Below, in pieces: positions 35,396-42,919 of a stretch of 47,574 nt of DNA; the stretch's first letter is position 1, and every line of letters starts with the position of its first letter. Made by a program: the position numbers and the translations under genes. The notes beneath the pieces are model-generated. The model made no database searches. It was not told the DNA's origin and saw only the letters and a program-made list of their open reading frames with translations. Source of the stretch: a virus. Location of the stretch: the IMG/VR virus record IMGVR_UViG_3300049002_000009, positions 1 to 47,574 of that record. One strand, written 5' to 3'.

Positions 35396-35937
35396 CAGCG
35401 TATTCTACTGCGGTAGAACCGTGCGAGCCGCAAACAAGCCTCAATGGGGTAGGCACTGCCGGGATCCACGTGGCCGCCCCCCAGGACCCCGAGCATCTTG
35501 TGCGTCACGACACCCGGCTTCGTCACAAACCCACCATTCACGGCGCCGACACGGATCGGGATGTTGTACTTCTTCGACCATCGGGCGATCCAACGAGCGG
35601 TCTCGCGGATCTCATCGCGCGTCCAGTGCTCCGACGCGGCACGCCCGATCTGCTCAATCGACAGAGCGAACGGGTTGTACCGAGCCTGCGCCCACGCCTT
35701 CGCCTCATCCGCCACCAACCTGGCGCTGTGCCCGTCACCGTCCACCATCACATGCGACGACGCCTCCACCGCGGGGCGACACAGGAACGAGCAGACGTTC
35801 CGCAGATCGTTGCTGGACCCGGGAACGTTCGTGGATTCCGTGCTGTGCAGAACAATGAGGTTCGGCTTGACCCCACCGCGCGAAGACTGGTTCGGGGACC
35901 GCATACGCACGACAACATGCGGGACGTAGCGGCTCAC
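35395..35937 (-). CDS. N-acetylmuramoyl-L-alanine amidase endolysin (180 aa)
   Basis: GTG at 35937 overlaps the upstream TGA. Amidase_2 fold: zinc ligands H31 (VLHSTES), H146 (VVTHKMLG) and D158 (GHVDPG), with SIEQIG near residue 93 as the structural Glu motif. No separate cell-wall-binding domain is present, so the protein is catalytic-domain only. It cleaves the amide bond between sugar and peptide. The holin-like gene lies upstream and the HNH gene downstream. Confidence 0.9.
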   Translation of the reverse strand: MSRYVPHVVVRMRSPNQSSRGGVKPNLIVLHSTESTNVPGSSNDLRNVCSFLCRPAVEASSHVMVDGDGHSARLVADEAKAWAQARYNPFALSIEQIGRAASEHWTRDEIRETARWIARWSKKYNIPIRVGAVNGGFVTKPGVVTHKMLGVLGGGHVDPGSAYPIEACLRLARFYRSRIR

Positions 35938-36119
35938 GACTCATCGCCCAAGTGCTCGTGCTGCTCGATCGGCGTTGCTTCGCTCAAGCGGCCGGCGAGA
36001 TCGTCGTCCGTTAGCTCTGGTTCTTGGTCGTCGTGGTCGGGGTCGTCAAGTTCTGGCTCCAGTGGCGCGACGGGCGCACCGAGCTTTTTGAGCATGTCGA
36101 GTACGGCGCGGGGGTTCAC
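35934..36119 (-). CDS. Small acidic lysis-cassette protein (61 aa)
   Basis: GTG at 36119 overlaps the holin stop (GTGA), and its TGA overlaps the amidase GTG. The peptide (VNPRAVLDMLKKLGAPVAPL) is followed by a very acidic stretch (DDPDHDDQEPELTDDDL). Coupling to both lysis genes suggests a lysis accessory; no motif was recognised. Confidence 0.62.
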   Translation of the reverse strand: MNPRAVLDMLKKLGAPVAPLEPELDDPDHDDQEPELTDDDLAGRLSEATPIEQHEHLGDES

Positions 36120-36394
36120 GGCCGCTGCTTCAGTTTTTCGTCTAGGAGCCGGTCCACGATCTTCGCAATACCGAGTGGGGTGCCGTGCAGGGCGATGGCT
36201 TGTCCGTACCTGCCGACAAGCATCGTCACGAGCGTCACGACCCCAACGGACGCAGCAGTGATCGTCTCGGACACGGGCCCGCCCGCGAGAGCGTTGATGA
36301 CCGCTGACGCGAACGCCGTGGCTACGGTCGCGAGCGCGCTTTTCGTGGCGAGTCCTACGGGGACTTTTGCGGCGGGTGGTGCGGTTGCTGGCAC
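36116..36394 (-). CDS. Holin-like protein (92 aa)
   Basis: GTG at 36394 with AAAGGATGC upstream. Hydrophobic segments cover residues 20-37 (ALATVATAFASAVINALA) and 45-60 (TITAASVGVVTLVTMLVG). The N terminus is Ala/Pro-rich and the C terminus basic (DRLLDEKLKQRP). The size, topology and adjacency to an amidase fit a class II-type holin. No sequence family was recognised. Confidence 0.72.
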   Translation of the reverse strand: MPATAPPAAKVPVGLATKSALATVATAFASAVINALAGGPVSETITAASVGVVTLVTMLVGRYGQAIALHGTPLGIAKIVDRLLDEKLKQRP

Positions 36395-36489
36395 GATGCA
36401 TCCTTTCGTGGTGCGTTGAGAAAGATGGTAGCGGTCCGCGTCGTGTATTACACTAGGGTCCTGTACCCCACGAAGCGAGGAGCAGCACA
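36395..36489. promoter_or_regulatory. Divergent promoter region between lysis cassette and FtsK unit
   Basis: On the plus strand TACACT (36449-36454) or TAGGGT (36454-36459) is a -10 candidate, followed by GTACCCCA (36463-36470), as in the other two rightward promoters, and by GCGAGGAG before the GTG at 36490. On the minus strand TACCAT (36430-36425) may be a -10 for the holin unit. No good -35 box or GTCAAGC palindrome is present. Confidence 0.5.
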
Positions 36490-36711
36490 GTGAGCACAGA
36501 CACGCAGGACACCGACGAGCCGATCGTTGGCGGACACACAGACCTTATGGACCTGGAGCAGCGCTTCTCCACGGAGCAGCGTCTAGAGGCGATCATTGCG
36601 GAGGCTGACGCTGAGGCCGCGTACCACGCCACGGAAGCGAAGCGCCGCAAGGGCGTCGCGAAAGCCGCACGACAGGCACTCAACATCCTGCGCGAAGGCG
36701 ACGACAGCTAG
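36490..36711 (+). CDS. Small acidic helical protein (73 aa)
   Basis: GTG at 36490 after GAGGAG. N-terminal TDTQDTDEPIVGGHTDLMDL is acidic; the rest is a charged helix (QRLEAIIAEADAEAAYHATE) and a basic KRRKGVAKAARQ. Possible coiled-coil partner of the following translocase. Function unknown. Confidence 0.7.
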   Translation: MSTDTQDTDEPIVGGHTDLMDLEQRFSTEQRLEAIIAEADAEAAYHATEAKRRKGVAKAARQALNILREGDDS

Positions 36712-36727
36712 ACGCTAGGCGTCACGG

Positions 36728-38164
36728 ATGACGACCCGCAAACCTGTCAAGATCGGGAACCACCCAGGCGTAGAAGCGGGCCTACAAGGCACCGTTGTGC
36801 CGCTCGCCCGCTTCAGCTGGGGAGGCATCCGCACAAGCATGCAGCACCCGTTGATAATCGCTGCGGGTGCACTCACGGCGGGAGACGTGCTCATCCTAGG
36901 AGAGCAGGGAACCCGCATCAGCCTAGGCGCCCTCGCAGCCTCCCCGCTCGTATGGGCGGCCGTACACCGCGAATCCTTCAAAGCGGTGTGCTGGCCCACG
37001 CTAACCGGAAGCATGCGACACGTGTTCGCGTACAGGATGCTATGGCGTAAGACAATGGTGCGCTGCGGACTCGTCAAGGATGAGGAGGTCGCGAAACTCA
37101 AGCGGTTCATCCCCGGTGAGCACACGGACCGGCTGCTCGTGAAGCTCGCGAAAGGACAGAGCACCGAAGAATTTGAGAAGGCCGCACCGAAGCTCGCGCA
37201 CGGCTTCGGAGCGAAAAGCTGCCGAGTCTACGAAGACAAACCCGGCCGGCTCTGGCTGCACTTCGGGACAGGCGAAGCGCTACAAGAGACCATCCCCGCA
37301 CTACCGATCCCCACGGAACCCGACCTTGAGCAAGTCACGATCGGGCGTCAAGAGGACGGGCAGCCGTGGCGCGTATGGCTCCACGGTGCGCACCTCCTCA
37401 TCGTCGGTGCGACGTACGCCGGCAAGGGCTCCGTCATCTGGTCACTCATCCGTGGCATCGTCCCAGCGATCCAAGACGGCCGCGTAGACATGCGCGTCGC
37501 GGACGGGAAGGGCGGCATGGAGCTGCAATCCTTCAAGAGCCTGTGCACCGCCTATGAGGACGACACGGTAGAGGCAATGGCAGCACTCATCCACCAAACG
37601 CGCCTAGATATGGACGCGCGAACAAAGGTGCTCGCGTCACGCGGGATTCGCAAGCACGAGCCGAGCACTGAGTTCCCGCTCGTCGTGCTCCTCATCGATG
37701 AGGTCGCGGACATCACGCAGTACCAGGACAAGAAGATCCGAGATCAAGCCAACAGCGACATCACGCAGATCCTTCGCAAGGGTCGCGCGTGTGGCTTCAG
37801 CGTCATCGTCGCGTTGCAGGACGGTCGTATCGAGGCGATCCCGTTCCGCCGGTTGTTTCCGACGACTGTGCTCTTGCGCGTCAAGTCCGCCGATGAGGTA
37901 GACCGCGTGATGGGCCAAGGCGCCCGTGAGCGCGGCGCGAAATGCGATCAGTTGCGATTCAAGATGGATGCGGGCAAGGGCCACATCCAGCTTGAGGGAC
38001 GCCGGGAGACAATGCTCGTGCGCGCAGCGTTCCCAACGGATGAGGACAACGCCGCGATGGTCGCTGAGTACGCGCCGCGTGAGATCCCAGCCGCGGAACT
38101 TGATCGTGTCGCGTTGGAGCAAGAGTTTGCGGAGGACGGGGAGCGTCCCGCGAGCACACCATGA
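36728..38164 (+). CDS. FtsK/SpoIIIE-family DNA translocase (478 aa)
   Basis: Residues about 40-82 contain two weak hydrophobic segments (PLIIAAGALTAGDVLIL; ALAASPLVWAAV), which may be membrane-associated. Walker A GATYAGKGS at residues 227-235, Walker B VVLLIDEVAD at 319-328, and arginine-finger-like FRRLFPTTVLLRVKSADEVD downstream. The family includes chromosome translocases and actinobacterial conjugation proteins. In phage the role is unclear; genome segregation, plasmid-like transfer or DNA processing are options. Confidence 0.85.
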   Translation: MTTRKPVKIGNHPGVEAGLQGTVVPLARFSWGGIRTSMQHPLIIAAGALTAGDVLILGEQGTRISLGALAASPLVWAAVHRESFKAVCWPTLTGSMRHVFAYRMLWRKTMVRCGLVKDEEVAKLKRFIPGEHTDRLLVKLAKGQSTEEFEKAAPKLAHGFGAKSCRVYEDKPGRLWLHFGTGEALQETIPALPIPTEPDLEQVTIGRQEDGQPWRVWLHGAHLLIVGATYAGKGSVIWSLIRGIVPAIQDGRVDMRVADGKGGMELQSFKSLCTAYEDDTVEAMAALIHQTRLDMDARTKVLASRGIRKHEPSTEFPLVVLLIDEVADITQYQDKKIRDQANSDITQILRKGRACGFSVIVALQDGRIEAIPFRRLFPTTVLLRVKSADEVDRVMGQGARERGAKCDQLRFKMDAGKGHIQLEGRRETMLVRAAFPTDEDNAAMVAEYAPREIPAAELDRVALEQEFAEDGERPASTP

Positions 38165-38271
38165 CCGATGAGCAACCCAGCGGTAGCATGTTCGCATGGG
38201 CCTTCAGCATGTGGCGGATCGGGACAGGCGGAAGCATGAGCGTGAGGTTGCGGGTGGCCGCTCATGCCTGA
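38161..38271 (+). CDS. Alternative small ORF coupled to the translocase stop (36 aa)
   Basis: ATG at 38161 overlaps the FtsK-like stop (ATGA) and the frame runs to TGA at 38271. The peptide MTDEQPSGSMFAWAFSMWRI contains a short aromatic-hydrophobic stretch. It overlaps the more convincing 38196 gene in another frame, so at most one may be used strongly. Confidence 0.3.
   Translation: MTDEQPSGSMFAWAFSMWRIGTGGSMSVRLRVAAHA
38184..38189 (+). promoter_or_regulatory. -10 box for the 38196 gene
   Basis: TAGCAT at 38184-38189 lies six bases before the ATG at 38196, the same spacing as the leaderless starts at 9306 and 33947. The -35 position (38161-38166, ATGACC) is a poor match, so the promoter is weak or dependent on an activator. 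Confidence 0.4.
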
Positions 38272-38354
38272 TGGGCCTCATCAAGTTCTTCGTGTGGATG
38301 TTCGTGCTGTTGTACGTGTTCGTGAGCGTCGTCGGGATCCTGTACCCAAGCTAG
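38196..38354 (+). CDS. Small membrane protein (52 aa)
   Basis: ATG at 38196. A basic N-terminal half (MGLQHVADRDRRKHEREVAG) is followed by a transmembrane helix at about residues 26-49 (MGLIKFFVWMFVLLYVFVSV). Single-pass topology with the basic end inside the cytoplasm is predicted. It lies between the translocase and the 38365 gene. Confidence 0.62.
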   Translation: MGLQHVADRDRRKHEREVAGGRSCLMGLIKFFVWMFVLLYVFVSVVGILYPS

Positions 38355-38364
38355 GTGTGATGAG

Positions 38365-38529
38365 ATGATTGATAACCCGACGCGCCCCGCATGGCTCGAC
38401 AATCGCACCGTCGAGGACTGGGAGGCTGACCCCTTGCAAGACACCGCGCTAGACGCAGCGCTCGCACACGACGACGGGCCCGCCACGCCACACATCCTCG
38501 CAGCGATCCGAGCAGGCACGTACCGATGA
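38365..38529 (+). CDS. Small acidic protein ending the FtsK unit (54 aa)
   Basis: ATG at 38365. Peptide MIDNPTRPAWLDNRTVEDWE is Asp-rich with HILAAIRAGTYR at the C terminus. It converges on the virion lysin gene, with only five bases between the stops. Function unknown. Confidence 0.65.
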   Translation: MIDNPTRPAWLDNRTVEDWEADPLQDTALDAALAHDDGPATPHILAAIRAGTYR

Positions 38530-38534
38530 GCGGT

Positions 38535-39482
38535 CTACTCGCCCGGTGGGTGCCGCGCCGTGAAGCCCTTGAGGTACCCGGGGCTAATCTGATCGCGCTT
38601 GATCCAACCGGCGCCACCGCCCGGATTCGACTTGCTCGTGCCGAAGAAGTGCCCGTCAATCTCAAGGAACGTGTGCGTTCCGTTCGCGTACACCGTGACG
38701 TGCTTCCCGCGACCGGCGCTTCCCCACTTCGCGAGATCACCGCTCACGCGCGGGTTGATCCCAAGCACCGCCGACACGGCACCCGAGCAATCCAACGGCT
38801 GAGCCTTCCCTGGCGTGACCTTCCCGCCATGTCCGCCACCCCACTGGTAGGGGAGGCGTTGCGCGTCGATGGCGCTCGCTTTAGCTGCGTACCTCGACGC
38901 GCCGCCCCCAGCAACAACCGCAGGGCTGTTGACCGTTTGTGTGCGTGTGACCGGCGCGACATCCTGTGCGCCCCTGATCCCCAACGCGAAGTCCAGTACA
39001 TCCCCGCCCTTCTGCCCAAGAAATTGCTGCACAAGCTGCCCGCGCAGCGCACTATTGTCCACCCCGGGCGTGACCGTCCGCGTGATCTGACGCGCGGACT
39101 GCGGAGCGACACCGCCACCACCCAACAGGGCTTGTGCCTGCCCGCTCACGCCCTGATAGCGGCCACGAAACTGCGCGGCAGGACGTTGGACCGCAGCGGC
39201 AAGGTCCCCCGCGCGACTGTGCTGGCCCCTGACGCTACGGGTCTCGCGGTAGAACCGGCGGATACTCGCGTCAAGGTTCGTCGGGTTCTTGTAGAGCGAT
39301 GCGCGTTCCTGCCGCCAGCCCGCCGAGTCCGCGTCCCCACCCAGCAGGTTTCTCAGGTTGCTCTCAACGAGCCCCGTTTCGATCGCGGCCTTGCGTTCCT
39401 TTGGGGACGCACCAACCTCATCCCCGATCGCCTTGATGCGATCGAGCACATGACGTTGCCCAACCGTCAGCTTCGTAGCCAT
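38535..39482 (-). CDS. Virion lysin: lysozyme-like domain plus NlpC/P60-like domain (315 aa)
   Basis: Start ATG 39482 with GGGAGGGGAGGG. N-terminal ETGLVESNLRNLLGGDADSA (E40) and RASLYKNPTNLDASIRRFYR fit a lysozyme-like or Rpf-type hydrolase common in actinophage tail lysins. The C-terminal part has a catalytic Cys232 in PLDCSGAVSAVLGI and His270 in NGTHTFLEIDG, the NlpC/P60 pair. The linker is Gly/Ala-rich. Located at the end of the ejection-protein block, it is likely a virion-borne wall hydrolase. Confidence 0.82.
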   Translation of the reverse strand: MATKLTVGQRHVLDRIKAIGDEVGASPKERKAAIETGLVESNLRNLLGGDADSAGWRQERASLYKNPTNLDASIRRFYRETRSVRGQHSRAGDLAAAVQRPAAQFRGRYQGVSGQAQALLGGGGVAPQSARQITRTVTPGVDNSALRGQLVQQFLGQKGGDVLDFALGIRGAQDVAPVTRTQTVNSPAVVAGGGASRYAAKASAIDAQRLPYQWGGGHGGKVTPGKAQPLDCSGAVSAVLGINPRVSGDLAKWGSAGRGKHVTVYANGTHTFLEIDGHFFGTSKSNPGGGAGWIKRDQISPGYLKGFTARHPPGE

Positions 39483-39497
39483 GTACCCTCCCCTCCC

Positions 39498-39578
39498 ATG
39501 AACCTCGCACGTCTACGCGACGACTGGCCCTTATACGTCGGTGTGCTGTGGGTCATCGCGTACCTACTGTTGCGCTAA
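39498..39578 (+). CDS. Possible miniature membrane peptide (26 aa)
   Basis: ATG at 39498 to TAA 39578 gives MNLARLRDDWPLYVGVLWVI then AYLLLR. The hydrophobic half is a plausible membrane helix, but there is no ribosome binding site or promoter on this strand, and it overlaps the ends of two minus-strand genes. I regard it as doubtful. Confidence 0.25.
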   Translation: MNLARLRDDWPLYVGVLWVIAYLLLR

Positions 39579-42500
39579 GGCACGGCGTCTAGCAACTGGT
39601 CGATCTGGCGTTGCGTCGGATCGGCCATCAGCTCATCAATCTGCTGATCCACGGTGCGGGCACTCCCCGCGCCCTTACGTACCTTCGGTTTCGCCGGCTC
39701 CACCGGGGCAACAGGGTTCAACGCCGCGATGCTCTTCTTCTTGATGCGGCCGGCTTGCGCGACGATCGGGACGGTGGCGTCCACGAACGATGCTGCCGCG
39801 GCACGAGCCTTGTCCAACGTATCGGCGGGTTCCCCGTTGGGTTTGCGGAGCTTCGCGCCCTTCCAGTCCTCCCCGTTGAACGCCGCAAGGATCCCTGAGA
39901 ACTGGGGGAGCACCGCGCCCCCCAGTGTGTCCAACGGATCCCCAAACGCCCCGAACGGCGTGTACCGGAACGGAGCGCGCTGATGCCGACCACCCGACAG
40001 AGGAATGCTGCCCTGAAGGAACCCGGGGAGCGCCCCCTTGATGAACAGGTCCAAGCCCTCATCTTTGCGCCACTCCTCCGTTGCCTGCTCCGACGCGACG
40101 ATCAACGTTGTGGCGGCTGGGTGGTCACGGGGCAGCACGTCCGCGATGAACTTCACGGCGTTTAGCCACCACGCAATGAACGGCGTGTACGTGCTGATAG
40201 CCCACCGCGTGTCCGGTGAGAATGCTTGGTACTTGCCGTACATGCGCTCAACCTCACGAGCGAACGCAGCCTGCTCATTCGTGCCCTTCAGCCCTCGCGC
40301 GGCCTGCTCAACCGCGGCGTGACTCATCTTGAGGGTGTGCCCATCCATGAGCGGCGAGTCTCGCAACGCTTTGCCGAGCATCGCGGTTTGGAACTGGGAC
40401 TCAAGGCGGCCGTTGAGTTGCCTAAACACGAGGTCCGTCCAGCCCTTCCAGGCAGCCGCGGCGTGTCGTGGACCGGGGGCTCGCCAGAAGGCTCCTAGGC
40501 CGCGCGCAACGGGCTCCAGCACAGCCGAGCCCTTGAACTGCGTGCTGTCACGGCGGATGTGCGTACGGTCCGCCATCGAATAGTGCCCACCGCTCAGAGC
40601 GCGAGCCGCAAGCTCCCGTGCGGCCTGAGGATCCTGCGCCTCCAGGGCCTTGACGACACGTCGCCCCGTTACATAGGAACGCGGGCCCGCGCGAGCAAGC
40701 CCACTTCGCAGTGTGGCTTCCGCGACGTTCCCCGTCATCCACGTAGGACTAGTGGCGAGCACGGTGCGACGGAACCCAGACCCAACGGCCTGCAACGCCC
40801 GACCCTTCGGACCCGTCCCAAGCTGATGCAGATGCGCAGCGAACTGCGCAGCCGCCGGCTCAGGCATCAGCGCCCACGGCCCCGGACCATCATGCCCACG
40901 AATCGCAGCATCCAACGCCTCCCTGACGGGTTGCGTGGCCCCCACACTGTCGTCAAGCGCGCCCTCCCCACCCGCCTTGTCGAGCAACGCCTTCAACTGC
41001 GCGGACCGTCCCGCGAACGGCTGAATCCTGACGGCACGCCACTCCGTACCCGACCGTGCGGTTAGGTCCCGTGCGGCGTTGTCCGCGTCACGCTTCGTCG
41101 CGAGCTTCCCGAGCGTGGGCTTGTGCGCGAACTCGCGGACCGTCGCACCGAATCCCTCCGCTGCATCAATCAGGCCCTGCGCCTTCGCGACACCCTCAAC
41201 CAGCACGTCCGGGTGCGCCTCATGCGTACCCCGCACCGTCGCGGCTCCTGTGCGAGTGCCACCCGTGATGCGCGGCGGCTGTCCACTCGACACGAAGTAG
41301 TTGCGGGCGCCGCGCTGCCCGGGTTGCTGCGTTACGTACGACGGCTCCGTGACACTGCGGGCTTTCATGTGCGCCTTGATCTCCGCAGCGGACACCGGGG
41401 AACCGTCCGCGTGAACAGGGCCCTTCTCCCCAGGCACAACACCCTCCATGTGCCGGACCGCGTACGGCACCAACGGGGCCTTCTGCGCCTGCCCCGCACT
41501 CAACAAGCCGTGCTCCACGAGCTTCGCCTGACGGGGCTCCATAACACGCTGCCACGCCTCCGCGGTCTCCCTCAACCGCACAGGGTCCGGGTTCTTATCG
41601 ATCGCTTTGCCGATCTCGCGCCTGAGCGCCCTGTTCGCCTGTTGCTGCGCGGGCGGCAACTCACCATGCCGAGCCGCAAGCTCATCCCGGTAGGTGCGCA
41701 AATCATTCACCGACGCGCGCGTGATCGCCTGCGCCCGCAACGTCGTGGCGGCCGTGGGCTTCACACGCACCCGCTCGTTGCGCAACGTTGTCCGGGCGCG
41801 TTGCCTCACATTCCCCGTGGGCGTCACGGTCCCCGTGATCGCCTGCCGCGCCTCTGTCGTCGCCTTAGCACGGTTCTGTCGGCGGATCGTTTCGTTGACC
41901 GCGACACGCTCATCGACGCGCTTACGAATCTCGTTATCGCTCATCCGCACAGGATCCTTCCGCACAGCCTCCACAAGCCTGTCCGGATCCCGACGCAACT
42001 CCGCGGCCTTCCGGGCACGACGGCGCTCCGTTGCCTTCTGCACCGCCCTAGTGCCTGCATCACGACTGTAGGACTGCACCTGAGCCAACCCAGTGCCCTC
42101 AGGGCCCTGCCGCGGGGCACGAGCCGTAGGACGCTTACCCGCAACCTCCTGCACCCGCGTGACCCCACGTCCCGCGGTGCCCTTCAACCCAACCGCCTCG
42201 ATTGCCGCGAACCCCGGATGCTCCTCCGCGAGCTTCAACGCACGCTTCGGATGCCCTGTCACCAACGCCGCAACCGGATCCGTACGCGGCAAATCGTGCA
42301 GTAGCTTCTTGCCGCGCGCAGGCTTCCCACGCACAGCCTCAACCGCCGCAGCCGCAGGCACATACACAGACGGCACAGCCTGTGCCGGAAAGTTGAGAGC
42401 ATCCTCAAGTGTGCGGCGCACAGCCTTCGGGGCCTTCACAGGACGCGGCGCCAACACCGCCGCAACCCCAGCACCCCCACGTGGACGGGCACGCACCCCG

Positions 42501-42919
42501 CGGCCGCTACCAAGGTTCGTAGCGATCGTAGGACCGCCACCCGTGGAAACGATCACCGCGTGCTTACCAACCGCTTCAGCGGCCTTCTTAGCGCCCTCAG
42601 CCAGCAGGCCCTTCCCCTCAAGTTCATCGCGCAACGCGCGCCCAAACGACGGACGCTTCGCACGCACAGGCTTCGGCTGCTTCGGCGGGTTACGCTTCAA
42701 CTCGCGGCGAGCAGCCGGCGTCGCGGACTTCAGGATGTCCCCCGTGTCCACCTTCACACCCTTCGCCTTCCGCAACACCACGGGCGGGGTCTTCGAGATC
42801 GACGCTGGGCCGCGCGCCACATCCAGCAACGTGCGCTTCCGTGCCTTCGGACGACGAACGGGCCCCTTAGCCTGCCCCGCGCCTCGTCGTGCCGGTCCCT
42901 GTGACCCCGGAGCGGGCAT
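39575..42919 (-). CDS. Large internal virion/ejection protein (1114 aa)
   Basis: ATG at 42919 shares TGATG with the upstream stop. The N-terminal 330 residues are basic and Arg/Ala-rich (KARKRTLLDVARGPASISKT) and probably disordered. A helical centre (TYRDELAARHGELPPAQQQA) and a C-terminal domain with HAAAAWKGWTDLVFRQLNGR and DTRWAISTYTPFIAWWLNAV follow, ending with amphipathic and weakly hydrophobic stretches. Such giant helical proteins in podoviruses form the DNA-ejection channel. Function is inferred from size, composition and position. Confidence 0.72.
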   Translation of the reverse strand: MPAPGSQGPARRGAGQAKGPVRRPKARKRTLLDVARGPASISKTPPVVLRKAKGVKVDTGDILKSATPAARRELKRNPPKQPKPVRAKRPSFGRALRDELEGKGLLAEGAKKAAEAVGKHAVIVSTGGGPTIATNLGSGRGVRARPRGGAGVAAVLAPRPVKAPKAVRRTLEDALNFPAQAVPSVYVPAAAAVEAVRGKPARGKKLLHDLPRTDPVAALVTGHPKRALKLAEEHPGFAAIEAVGLKGTAGRGVTRVQEVAGKRPTARAPRQGPEGTGLAQVQSYSRDAGTRAVQKATERRRARKAAELRRDPDRLVEAVRKDPVRMSDNEIRKRVDERVAVNETIRRQNRAKATTEARQAITGTVTPTGNVRQRARTTLRNERVRVKPTAATTLRAQAITRASVNDLRTYRDELAARHGELPPAQQQANRALRREIGKAIDKNPDPVRLRETAEAWQRVMEPRQAKLVEHGLLSAGQAQKAPLVPYAVRHMEGVVPGEKGPVHADGSPVSAAEIKAHMKARSVTEPSYVTQQPGQRGARNYFVSSGQPPRITGGTRTGAATVRGTHEAHPDVLVEGVAKAQGLIDAAEGFGATVREFAHKPTLGKLATKRDADNAARDLTARSGTEWRAVRIQPFAGRSAQLKALLDKAGGEGALDDSVGATQPVREALDAAIRGHDGPGPWALMPEPAAAQFAAHLHQLGTGPKGRALQAVGSGFRRTVLATSPTWMTGNVAEATLRSGLARAGPRSYVTGRRVVKALEAQDPQAARELAARALSGGHYSMADRTHIRRDSTQFKGSAVLEPVARGLGAFWRAPGPRHAAAAWKGWTDLVFRQLNGRLESQFQTAMLGKALRDSPLMDGHTLKMSHAAVEQAARGLKGTNEQAAFAREVERMYGKYQAFSPDTRWAISTYTPFIAWWLNAVKFIADVLPRDHPAATTLIVASEQATEEWRKDEGLDLFIKGALPGFLQGSIPLSGGRHQRAPFRYTPFGAFGDPLDTLGGAVLPQFSGILAAFNGEDWKGAKLRKPNGEPADTLDKARAAAASFVDATVPIVAQAGRIKKKSIAALNPVAPVEPAKPKVRKGAGSARTVDQQIDELMADPTQRQIDQLLDAVP

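Noticed and set aside
38526-39578. 350-codon plus-strand frame opposite the virion lysin
   Set aside because: It is antisense to a gene with clear catalytic motifs and has high-GC shadow composition. Only its last 26 codons (39498-39578) were kept, at low confidence.
41123-42304. Long plus-strand frame opposite the 1114-residue virion protein
   Set aside because: Composition is almost entirely Arg, Leu, His and Pro, as expected for a high-GC antisense frame, and it lacks a start signal.
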